From the NCBI GenBank assembly GCA_021205005.1, contig JAJPYK010000209.1, positions 1 through 13,031 on the forward strand: a stretch of 13,031 bases of DNA. Reading direction: 5' to 3'. Every line of letters starts with the position of its first letter. Positions within the stretch are counted from its first letter, which is position 1. Both the position numbers and the translations under genes were made by a program. This DNA comes from Paraprevotella sp. Its GTDB lineage: Bacteria > Bacteroidota > Bacteroidia > Bacteroidales > Bacteroidaceae. Positions 7,997 through 13,031 of the stretch are shown here, in pieces. The notes under the pieces are model-generated. The model had not been told where the DNA came from. It made no database searches and worked only from the letters and a program-made list of their open reading frames with translations.

Positions 7997-8109
7997 CTTC
8001 CGCAGAAAAAATTATCATTCTCCGCACCTGGGATTCACGTATGCGCCATGGGGCGTTTTTCCCCTCCCTCGCCCCTTTCGCGAATCCGATGCAAGCCATA
8101 GAAAACCAC

Positions 8110-8134
8110 GAGGCAGAAGTTTTCCTTCTGCCTC
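8110..8134 (-). terminator. Hairpin terminator downstream of the phosphatase-like gene
   Basis: A perfect 10-bp stem, GAGGCAGAAG (8110-8119) and CTTCTGCCTC (8125-8134), has a 5-base loop. It lies 15 bp beyond the minus-strand stop at 8149. On the minus strand it runs into GTGGTTTTC, a short U-rich tail; on the plus strand the tail (TTCATCTTTTATC) is also T-rich, so it may work in both directions. Confidence 0.7.
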
Positions 8135-8148
8135 TTCATCTTTTATCT

Positions 8149-8619
8149 TCAGACCGACAACACCATCGGTAAATTCTTCTTCTCAGCTAAATGCTTCTTC
8201 AGGAAGTCCTTGACCAGATCGATCAGTTTCAAGCATCCTTCGCACATCTCTTCGTCCTGTGTCTGATATTCCAGATCACCGCATACCGATCCTGTGGAAT
8301 GCTCCTGCTTCACCGTACAATAGTCCAAGAACTGATGAATCTTGTGCCAATAACGATAGTCGATAAAACGTGTCAGGAAGTTACGCTGCCGCCCCTCCAT
8401 GACAATAATAAAATCGGCTTGTTTGAGCAAGTCGCCTACCTTTTCAGGTCCACTGTTTTCCGGAGTCTGCTCCCCGTTGGAGGTCACACCCCACACGGCA
8501 ATGTCAGCCGATTCAAATTCTATACCCGACACACCCGCCTCCTGCAACTTCTTCTTAAAGAGGTATTCTACAAAAGGCAATCTACAAGCGCACCCGGATC
8601 CTATAAATAAAATTTTCAT
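8149..8619 (-). CDS. Low-molecular-weight protein-tyrosine-phosphatase-like protein lacking the catalytic cysteine
   Basis: A 156-residue cytoplasmic protein, the length of the low-molecular-weight phosphatase / arsenate reductase fold. The N-terminal strand and loop (ILFIGSGCACRLPFVE) align with the family P-loop VCxGNxCRSPxAE. The P-loop Arg (R13) and Pro (P15) are kept, but the nucleophile position six residues before the Arg is Gly (G7), Asn is replaced by Cys (C10), and Ser by Leu (L14). A buried strand ADFIIVME (68-75) matches the family ADxIIxM strand. Near the C-terminus the usual DP general-acid motif appears as GDL (114-116). There are six cysteines (10, 12, 101, 113, 126, 129), two in a CEGC pair. 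Classical phosphatase chemistry is therefore unlikely. It may be a pseudophosphatase or have a thiol role; function is unknown. It stands alone, with a terminator downstream and a candidate operator upstream. Confidence 0.75.
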   Translation of the reverse strand: MKILFIGSGCACRLPFVEYLFKKKLQEAGVSGIEFESADIAVWGVTSNGEQTPENSGPEKVGDLLKQADFIIVMEGRQRNFLTRFIDYRYWHKIHQFLDYCTVKQEHSTGSVCGDLEYQTQDEEMCEGCLKLIDLVKDFLKKHLAEKKNLPMVLSV

Positions 8620-8641
8620 GGCGCCAACAGATTTAATTAAA

Positions 8642-8668
8642 CATACGGACTGTCATACGGACTATGAC
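8642..8668. promoter_or_regulatory. Candidate operator: overlapping direct and inverted repeats upstream of the phosphatase-like gene
   Basis: CATACGGACT occurs twice, at 8642-8651 and 8654-8663 (12-base period). The second copy lies within a perfect inverted repeat, GTCATA (8652-8657) and TATGAC (8663-8668), around a CGGAC spacer. The site is 23-49 bases upstream of the minus-strand start at 8619, inside an otherwise AT-rich 193-bp gap. The layout fits a dimeric regulator site; no regulator can be named. Confidence 0.4.
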
Positions 8669-8812
8669 GTCTTTGTATGCAGTCTTATTAAATTATTCTC
8701 GCGCCGTAATGTAGTGTTTTTCCACTAAAACGCAAAAGAAAACGAGCAAAAAATTCCTTAATTTTGGTATTTTTCACACAAAATATTGCCATTATCACTC
8801 CATAAATGAATG

Positions 8813-10282
8813 TTACAAGGCGTCCGGAAGATAAGCTGTACGTATTTTCCATTCCGGAGGATATAAGTTATTGGCTCGGGTTCCTATGTTCTTTACAAAA
8901 CCGAGCGGAACGCCACGGAAAGTCAGCAGGACATATCCCTTCGGCGTACCGGCAGGCAAGACCAACGATTCTTTACGCAAATAGGCCACTGACAGGGAAC
9001 GATCTGCGGCTATCGCCGGAAAAACGTCGGGATTCAACTCGACCGACATGGCCAAGGCATGAAGGGGTGTCCAGTCTTTCCCCTTCAAGGTCGCCACCCG
9101 AATGCCGGCTTGCAGGACTTTCACCGCGCGTTGCAAACAGCCGATGCGGTCGGCAAAAACGGTCCGCACCGCCCCAAGCTCCTGACCTGTCATCCGAAAG
9201 TCGAAATCGCCGGAACAACGCAGCCACGACTTGCAGAGGGAAGGAACGGCACATGAGGTTCGTACCGCTTCTTTTTTTCCTCCTTTCGACCGTCCGCACG
9301 AAGCGGGCGTGACAGGAAGGGAGGCGGCATCATCTTCACCTTTCTTCCTCAAAACAGCCATGAAAAAACCCTCGCCCCGTGCAAGCCCTTGTATAAAATG
9401 GTAAACGGGCCACGCATCGGCTTCTGTTCCGGCGGATGTGTCGGAGCACGAAGACCATAAATCCCCTACGATACCCCAGTCGGGCTCGACTTCCAACGGG
9501 AGCACTTCAGCCCCGAGTTCACGGGCTATCCAGGCCACATTCTCTTCGTCTTCATACGAATTCAGCGTGCAAGTGCTGTACAACAGCAGTCCGCCCGGGC
9601 GCAACGAAGGCCACACGTCACGCAGGATCTCCCGCTGACGCTCCCGACACATCATGACCTGATCCATGCTCCAGCCCGTCACGGCCTCTTCTTCCTTGCG
9701 GAACATGCCCTCGCCGGAACAAGGCACATCAGTCACAAGCAGATCGAAAAATGAGTGAAGAGCGGCAAAATCCGCCGGATAACTCTGCGTCACCACCACA
9801 TCGGGATGCCCCCACTTCGTCAGATTCTCCACCAGCACTTGAGCACGCGGACGTATCGGCTCATTGGAAACCAGCAAACTGCCCTCCGGCAGGAGAGAAC
9901 GCAAGTGAGTGGACTTTCCTCCCGGAGCGGCGCACAGATCCAAAGCCACCACAGGACGGGTGACATAACGACGCAAAGCCACCTCCAGAAACGTGGAAGC
10001 AGCCTCCTGTACGTAATACACACCGGCATGGAAAAGCGGATCGAAAGTAAACGCCGGACGTTCCCTCAGATAGAAACCCGAACCGGACGCCCAAGGCACT
10101 GGGGCATCGTAACCGTCCGCCTGTTCCGGCTTCCAAGCGGCATAATGCGCCTTGAACGGATTCAACCTCACGCTCACCGAAGGGGCATCTCCCAATGCCG
10201 CCTCGAACAAACGGTAGCGTTCAGCCCCCAACAGTCGGGCTGCATAGTCTTTAAAGGCCTGTGGTATTTGCACTTGCATCAT
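8813..10282 (-). CDS. rsmF: RsmF-type 16S rRNA m5C methyltransferase (NOP2/Sun family)
   Basis: 489 residues, close to the size of E. coli RsmF. It transfers a methyl group from S-adenosylmethionine to C5 of a cytosine in 16S rRNA (C1407 for E. coli RsmF; the target here is inferred). The N-terminal RNA-binding region (1-105) precedes the Rossmann methyltransferase core. SAM motif I is DLCAAPGGKSTHL (115-127), motif IV is DVPCSGEGMFRK with Cys188 (release Cys), and motif VI is YSTCTLN with Cys238 (nucleophile). The SGEG-x-x-RK extension after motif IV is RsmF-like rather than RsmB-like. A variable Ser/Gly/Lys/Cys-containing linker (~280-355) leads to the C-terminal RsmF/PUA-like domain ending in NLYPPEWKIRT. 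The start is ATG at 10282; a second ATG follows directly. It is divergent from the membrane-protein gene at 10392 and may be regulated from the shared 109-bp gap. Confidence 0.92.
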   Translation of the reverse strand: MMQVQIPQAFKDYAARLLGAERYRLFEAALGDAPSVSVRLNPFKAHYAAWKPEQADGYDAPVPWASGSGFYLRERPAFTFDPLFHAGVYYVQEAASTFLEVALRRYVTRPVVALDLCAAPGGKSTHLRSLLPEGSLLVSNEPIRPRAQVLVENLTKWGHPDVVVTQSYPADFAALHSFFDLLVTDVPCSGEGMFRKEEEAVTGWSMDQVMMCRERQREILRDVWPSLRPGGLLLYSTCTLNSYEDEENVAWIARELGAEVLPLEVEPDWGIVGDLWSSCSDTSAGTEADAWPVYHFIQGLARGEGFFMAVLRKKGEDDAASLPVTPASCGRSKGGKKEAVRTSCAVPSLCKSWLRCSGDFDFRMTGQELGAVRTVFADRIGCLQRAVKVLQAGIRVATLKGKDWTPLHALAMSVELNPDVFPAIAADRSLSVAYLRKESLVLPAGTPKGYVLLTFRGVPLGFVKNIGTRANNLYPPEWKIRTAYLPDAL

Positions 10283-10369
10283 ATCGTCTTTTTATAGGAT
10301 AAAAGTAGACAAAAAAAACGGAGCGGACAACAAATCCCGCATTTATAGCCGGCGATGGAAGAAAAAAAC

Positions 10370-10377
10370 TATCTTTG
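10370..10377 (+). promoter_or_regulatory. Bacteroidota-type -7 promoter box (TATCTTTG)
   Basis: TATCTTTG matches TAnnTTTG and ends 14 bases before the ATG at 10392, the same geometry as the box before the PorE-like gene. It would drive the membrane protein-thyA-folA cluster. No clear -33 TTG element is visible. Confidence 0.6.
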
Positions 10378-10391
10378 CAAGAAAAAGAGAT

Positions 10392-10994
10392 ATGATGAAT
10401 CATATAAAACACGGCGAAATGGGGAGCATCTGCCTCGGACTGCTCCTTTGCCTGCTGGCAGTCTTCCTCCGGCCGACTGTCATCCGGGCCCAAAACGGCA
10501 TCACCGTCTATTCCGATACGGTATCGGCATTAGAGGACACACCGGACGACAGTGTCTGGGATCACAGCGGGAACTCCGCGGCATCTCCGTCCACGCCCCT
10601 GCCAGACGATTGGGAGGACAACGGCTTCTTCGACTTCATGTCGCATGTATTGGGACTGACCGGATTCGTACTTATCCTCGTGGCCATAGGCATCTTCCTA
10701 TTTCCTCTCATCGCTATCGGAGTCATCATTTATCTGATCTATCGTCTAAATCAGGAAAAACGACGGAACGAAGAGGGGGGCCGCTCCACGGCTCGTCCGC
10801 AGGCAATGGACGAAGCGACGCAAGTCATGCAGCTCAAACAACTGCCCATAAGAAGAGCTTGCTGGGGCGTCGGACTGATAGTGGTCGAGCGCATTGCCGA
10901 CATTACGTTCCTTCTATACCTCGTCGGCGTCGTCCTGCTCTGTATGGCCGCGGGCAACCTGCTGACGGCTTTGACACATAAGAAACAAGATTAA
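10392..10994 (+). CDS. Unrecognised membrane protein, first gene of the thyA-folA cluster
   Basis: 200 residues. A hydrophobic N-terminal segment (11-33, followed by AQNG) may be a signal peptide or an anchor. Next comes an acidic, Ser/Pro-rich stretch (~36-78) that would lie outside the membrane. Residues ~84-118 form a long hydrophobic hairpin followed by a basic/acidic loop (120-155), and ~157-195 form a second hydrophobic pair. The layout (two TM segments, charged loop, [12 protein letters not shown], final TM segments) is reminiscent of Bacteroidota DUF6249-type membrane proteins, but I cannot confirm that. It begins 14 bases after a -7 box and ends 13 bases before thyA, so co-transcription is likely. 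No catalytic motif is visible and its function is unknown. Alternative in-frame ATG starts exist at 10395 and 10419. Confidence 0.8.
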   Translation: MMNHIKHGEMGSICLGLLLCLLAVFLRPTVIRAQNGITVYSDTVSALEDTPDDSVWDHSGNSAASPSTPLPDDWEDNGFFDFMSHVLGLTGFVLILVAIGIFLFPLIAIGVIIYLIYRLNQEKRRNEEGGRSTARPQAMDEATQVMQLKQLPIRRACWGVGLIVVERIADITFLLYLVGVVLLCMAAGNLLTALTHKKQD

Positions 10995-11007
10995 GAAAAG
11001 TCTATAT

Positions 11008-11802
11008 ATGAAACAATACCTCGATTTGCTTCACCGTATTCTGGACGAAGGGGTGGAGAAAGACGACCGGACGGGCACGGGTACGCTCAGTATCTTCGGT
11101 CACCAAATGCGCTTCAATCTGGAAGAGGGTTTCCCTCTGCTGACCACAAAAAAACTGCATTTGAAATCGATCATCTACGAATTGCTGTGGTTTCTGCAGG
11201 GAGACACCAACGTGAAATATATGCAAGAACATGGAGTGAAGATATGGAATGAATGGGCCGACGAAAACGGAGATTTAGGACATATCTACGGCTACCAATG
11301 GCGGTCGTGGCCGGACTATTCCGGCGGATTCATAGATCAGATTCAGGAAGCCGTGGACACGATCAAACGCGATCCCAACTCCCGCCGCATCATTGTCAGT
11401 GCGTGGAACGTGGGGGACCTAAAACACATGAACCTGCCCCCTTGCCATGCTTTCTTCCAATTCTATGTGGCCCGCGGCCGCCTCTGTTTGCAACTCTACC
11501 AACGAAGCGCAGATACTTTCCTCGGCGTACCGTTCAATATCGCTTCCTACGCCCTCCTGCTCATGATGATGGCCCAAGTGACAGGTCTGAAAGCAGGTGA
11601 CTTCATACATACGTTGGGTGATACCCATATCTACAAGAACCATCTGGAACAGGTGAAACTGCAACTCACGCGCACTCCTCGTCCCTTACCTCGCATGACA
11701 ATCAATCCGGACGTAAAAAACATCTTTGATTTTAAGTTCGAAGATTTCACTTTGGAAGATTATCACCCTTGGCCGCACATTGCGGGGGCGGTATCCGTGT
11801 AA
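11008..11802 (+). CDS. thyA: Thymidylate synthase
   Basis: Converts dUMP to dTMP with methylene-tetrahydrofolate as carbon and hydride donor, releasing dihydrofolate. It has 264 residues, the same as E. coli ThyA, and the numbering matches without gaps at the key sites: Arg21, Arg126 and Arg127 (phosphate binding), Cys146 in NLPPCHAFF (nucleophile), Arg166-Ser167 and Asp169 in QRSAD, Asn177, and His207 and Tyr209 in THIY. The common QRSCD motif reads QRSAD here, which does not affect a catalytic residue. It starts 13 bases after the membrane-protein gene and 39 bases before folA, so the three probably form an operon. The next gene recycles its dihydrofolate product. Confidence 0.98.
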   Translation: MKQYLDLLHRILDEGVEKDDRTGTGTLSIFGHQMRFNLEEGFPLLTTKKLHLKSIIYELLWFLQGDTNVKYMQEHGVKIWNEWADENGDLGHIYGYQWRSWPDYSGGFIDQIQEAVDTIKRDPNSRRIIVSAWNVGDLKHMNLPPCHAFFQFYVARGRLCLQLYQRSADTFLGVPFNIASYALLLMMMAQVTGLKAGDFIHTLGDTHIYKNHLEQVKLQLTRTPRPLPRMTINPDVKNIFDFKFEDFTLEDYHPWPHIAGAVSV

Positions 11803-11841
11803 GGCCGGACATTCTGCATCATATTAACCACGAACCTCATT

Positions 11842-12342
11842 ATGGTATCCATCATTGCAGCCATCGCGCTCAATCGCGCCATCGGTCTTGAGAATAAATT
11901 GTTATACTGGCTTCCCGAAGATCTGAAGCGTTTCAAATCGCTCACCACAGGACATACCATCATCATGGGAAGGAAAACGTATGAATCCCTCCCCAAAGGT
12001 GCTTTGCCTAACCGGCGCAACATCGTGTTAAGCCGGCAACCTCAGCGTGCATATCCCTGTACGGAAGTCTATCATAGTCTGGACGAAGCATTGGGACATT
12101 GCAGTAAAGAAGAGGTGTTCATCATCGGCGGAGAAAGTGTCTATCGGGAAGCTCTCACCTTCTGTGACAGGCTTTACCTTACGGAAATCGAGGATCTTCC
12201 GGCACATGCAGACGCTTTCTTCCCCTCCTTTGCTCTCGATGAATGGGAACTTGTACAGATCCAACAGTACCAAGCTGACGAAAAGAATAAATTCAACTAC
12301 GCTTTCAAAGACTACAAAAGGAAGAGACAGGTTACGCCATGA
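11842..12342 (+). CDS. folA: Dihydrofolate reductase
   Basis: Reduces dihydrofolate to tetrahydrofolate with NADPH, restoring the cofactor oxidised by thymidylate synthase. 166 residues, typical for the chromosomal bacterial enzyme. Visible landmarks are the N-terminal strand SIIAAIALNRAIG, the WLPEDLKRFK substrate motif with the catalytic acid Asp27 (E. coli numbering coincides), the GRKTYESLP cofactor loop, and the IIGGESVY nucleotide-binding turn. The C-terminal strand pair ends in a basic tail. It lies 39 bases after thyA on the same strand and ends in TGA before a strong terminator. Nothing suggests an acquired trimethoprim-resistance variant: it sits in the ancestral-type thyA-folA arrangement with no mobile element nearby. 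Confidence 0.97.
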   Translation: MVSIIAAIALNRAIGLENKLLYWLPEDLKRFKSLTTGHTIIMGRKTYESLPKGALPNRRNIVLSRQPQRAYPCTEVYHSLDEALGHCSKEEVFIIGGESVYREALTFCDRLYLTEIEDLPAHADAFFPSFALDEWELVQIQQYQADEKNKFNYAFKDYKRKRQVTP

Positions 12343-12402
12343 TGCCAACCTCTCGCGGAAATACCCGATCCGTACGGTCGATCCCCATACGGATAAATCA
12401 AG

Positions 12403-12440
12403 AAAAGACTGCTTTCCTCATGTGAAAACAGTCTTTTTTT
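12403..12440. terminator. Bidirectional terminator between convergent folA and the Lrp-type gene
   Basis: A 9-bp stem, AAAAGACTG (12403-12411) and CAGTCTTTT (12429-12437), continues after one C-A mismatch with TTTC/GAAA and a 7-base loop. The right arm runs into seven T (12434-12440); the A-rich left flank gives a U-tract on the minus strand too. It sits between two convergent genes, 60 bases from one stop and 21 from the other. Confidence 0.85.
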
Positions 12441-12461
12441 CGCTACGGTCAAAGAACGATC

Positions 12462-13001
12462 CTATTCCTTGAAGCTTCCCTCCTCGTCTTCCGAAGAAGC
12501 GTCTAAAAGCTCACCGGCCGCTTCTCCCTTCTTATGCCGGGACTCAGGTATCGGCATTTGTCGATTGATGGCTTCATGGAAAGAAATGATCGTCTCGGAA
12601 CGTTGCAATCCCAGAGGCTGCAATTTATCGTGAATGAGACTCAGCATGTGGTGGTTGTTCCGTGCGTAGATCTTGATGAACATATCATAATCTCCGGTAG
12701 TATAATGGCATTCCACCACTTCCGGAATCATTTTCAGGCGTTCCACCACCCGATCGAAATCGGAAGGATCTTTCAAGAAGAGTCCTACATAAGCACAAGT
12801 ATCATAACCGATACTCTCCGGATCCAGCACATACTGGGAACCTTTCAAGACCCCTAAACGGGTCAATTTCTGAATACGCTGATGAATAGCAGCGCCCGAT
12901 ACATGACACGCTCTGGCTACTTCCAAAAAAGGAATACGTGCATTGTCTGCAATTAAATTAAGAATCTGCTCGTCCAGAGCATCCAAATTTGCCATACCCA
13001 T
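12462..13001 (-). CDS. Lrp/AsnC-family transcriptional regulator
   Basis: 179 residues. The N-terminal winged helix-turn-helix (7-55) opens with LDALDEQILNLIADNAR and has its recognition helix at SGAAIHQRIQKL (35-46). The C-terminal RAM ligand-binding and oligomerisation domain (66-145) carries the family TGDYDMFIKI stretch (102-111) near the effector pocket. Members sense amino acids or related small molecules and act as dimers or octamers on DNA. An extra ~30-residue tail after the RAM domain is rich in Glu, Asp, Ser and Lys and looks disordered. Start is ATG at 13001; ATG at 12995 is an alternative. Stop is TAG. An AT-rich palindrome 14-30 bases upstream of the start suggests autoregulation, common in this family. 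The regulon is unknown. Confidence 0.92.
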   Translation of the reverse strand: MGMANLDALDEQILNLIADNARIPFLEVARACHVSGAAIHQRIQKLTRLGVLKGSQYVLDPESIGYDTCAYVGLFLKDPSDFDRVVERLKMIPEVVECHYTTGDYDMFIKIYARNNHHMLSLIHDKLQPLGLQRSETIISFHEAINRQMPIPESRHKKGEAAGELLDASSEDEEGSFKE

Positions 13002-13014
13002 AAGTCTATCTTAT

Positions 13015-13031
13015 TATTTATTGCATAAATA
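13015..13031. promoter_or_regulatory. AT-rich palindrome upstream of the Lrp-type gene, candidate autoregulatory operator
   Basis: TATTTAT (13015-13021) and ATAAATA (13025-13031) are perfect 7-bp inverted arms around TGC. The repeat reaches the window edge and may continue. It lies 14 bases upstream of the minus-strand start at 13001. On the minus strand the arm reads TATTTATG, one base from the TAnnTTTG -7 consensus, so it could be promoter, operator or both. Confidence 0.4.

Noticed and set aside
8044..8060. Short hairpin CGCC-ATGG-GGCG followed by five T
   Set aside because: The stem is only 4 bp and a much stronger terminator lies at 7949-7996, so it is probably chance.
8806..9312. 168-codon plus-strand frame with a TAATTTTG box at 8759-8766 upstream
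   Set aside because: The box matches TAnnTTTG, but the frame is antisense to the RsmF-type gene's conserved C-terminal domain and its translation is low-complexity and Arg/Pro-rich. An antisense transcript is possible but unsupported.
9755..10297. 180-codon plus-strand frame
   Set aside because: It is antisense to the methyltransferase N-terminal and SAM-binding regions, whose motifs are unmistakable.
10355..10981. 208-codon plus-strand frame overlapping the membrane-protein gene
   Set aside because: It overlaps the frame at 10392 that has clear hydrophobic segments and follows the promoter box. The alternative is Arg/His/Ser-rich and starts upstream of the -7 box.
1..13031. CRISPR arrays, tRNA or rRNA genes, insertion sequences, integrases
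   Set aside because: No regularly spaced repeats, cloverleaf sequences, transposase motifs or long terminal inverted repeats were seen on either strand.

Overview
The window comes from a member of the Bacteroidota, most likely Bacteroidales. It has GH43 and alginate-lyase-type secreted enzymes of the kind found in polysaccharide-utilisation loci. It also has a TPR / PD40-propeller / OmpA lipoprotein resembling the type IX secretion component PorE, a protein tail resembling a type IX sorting domain, start codons without clear Shine-Dalgarno sequences, and TAnnTTTG -7 promoter boxes. Base composition looks moderate to fairly GC-rich by eye. Genus cannot be fixed.

Layout. (1) Positions 2-1804 hold the 3' part of a GH43 / beta-sandwich / GH43 fusion, cut by the left edge and followed by a strong hairpin terminator. 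(2) Positions 2013-5707 hold one large modular secreted lyase gene (LamG-like, helical linker, alginate-lyase-type catalytic domain, three Ig-like modules, beta-trefoil-like domain, sorting-type tail). It is split by what looks like loss of one G in a G-run near 3637-3639. (3) Positions 5843-7900 hold a PorE-like lipoprotein gene split by an in-frame TAG at 6110-6112, followed by a terminator. (4) On the minus strand are a small low-molecular-weight phosphatase-like protein that lacks the catalytic cysteine (8149-8619) and, transcriptionally upstream of it, an RsmF-type rRNA m5C methyltransferase (8813-10282). (5) On the plus strand is a compact probable operon: an unrecognised membrane protein, thymidylate synthase and dihydrofolate reductase (10392-12342). 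(6) A bidirectional-looking terminator separates this from a convergent Lrp/AsnC-family regulator (12462-13001), which has an AT-rich palindrome just upstream of its start.

How the genes fit together. The first two genes are extracellular or periplasmic glycan degraders. The third belongs to a family that, in species with type IX secretion, helps anchor the machinery that would export proteins with the lyase's kind of tail. Two neighbouring genes carry reading-frame lesions within about 2.5 kb, while the other complete genes are intact. This could be real decay of a linked function or two base-call errors. The thyA-folA pair is a classic functional couple: thymidylate synthase makes dihydrofolate and dihydrofolate reductase recycles it.

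No tRNA, rRNA, CRISPR array, insertion sequence or integrase was seen. No stretch of more than 300 bases lacks a gene. I did not find a clearly new multi-gene system. The best leads are the paired lesions, the nucleophile-less phosphatase-like protein, and two candidate operators.
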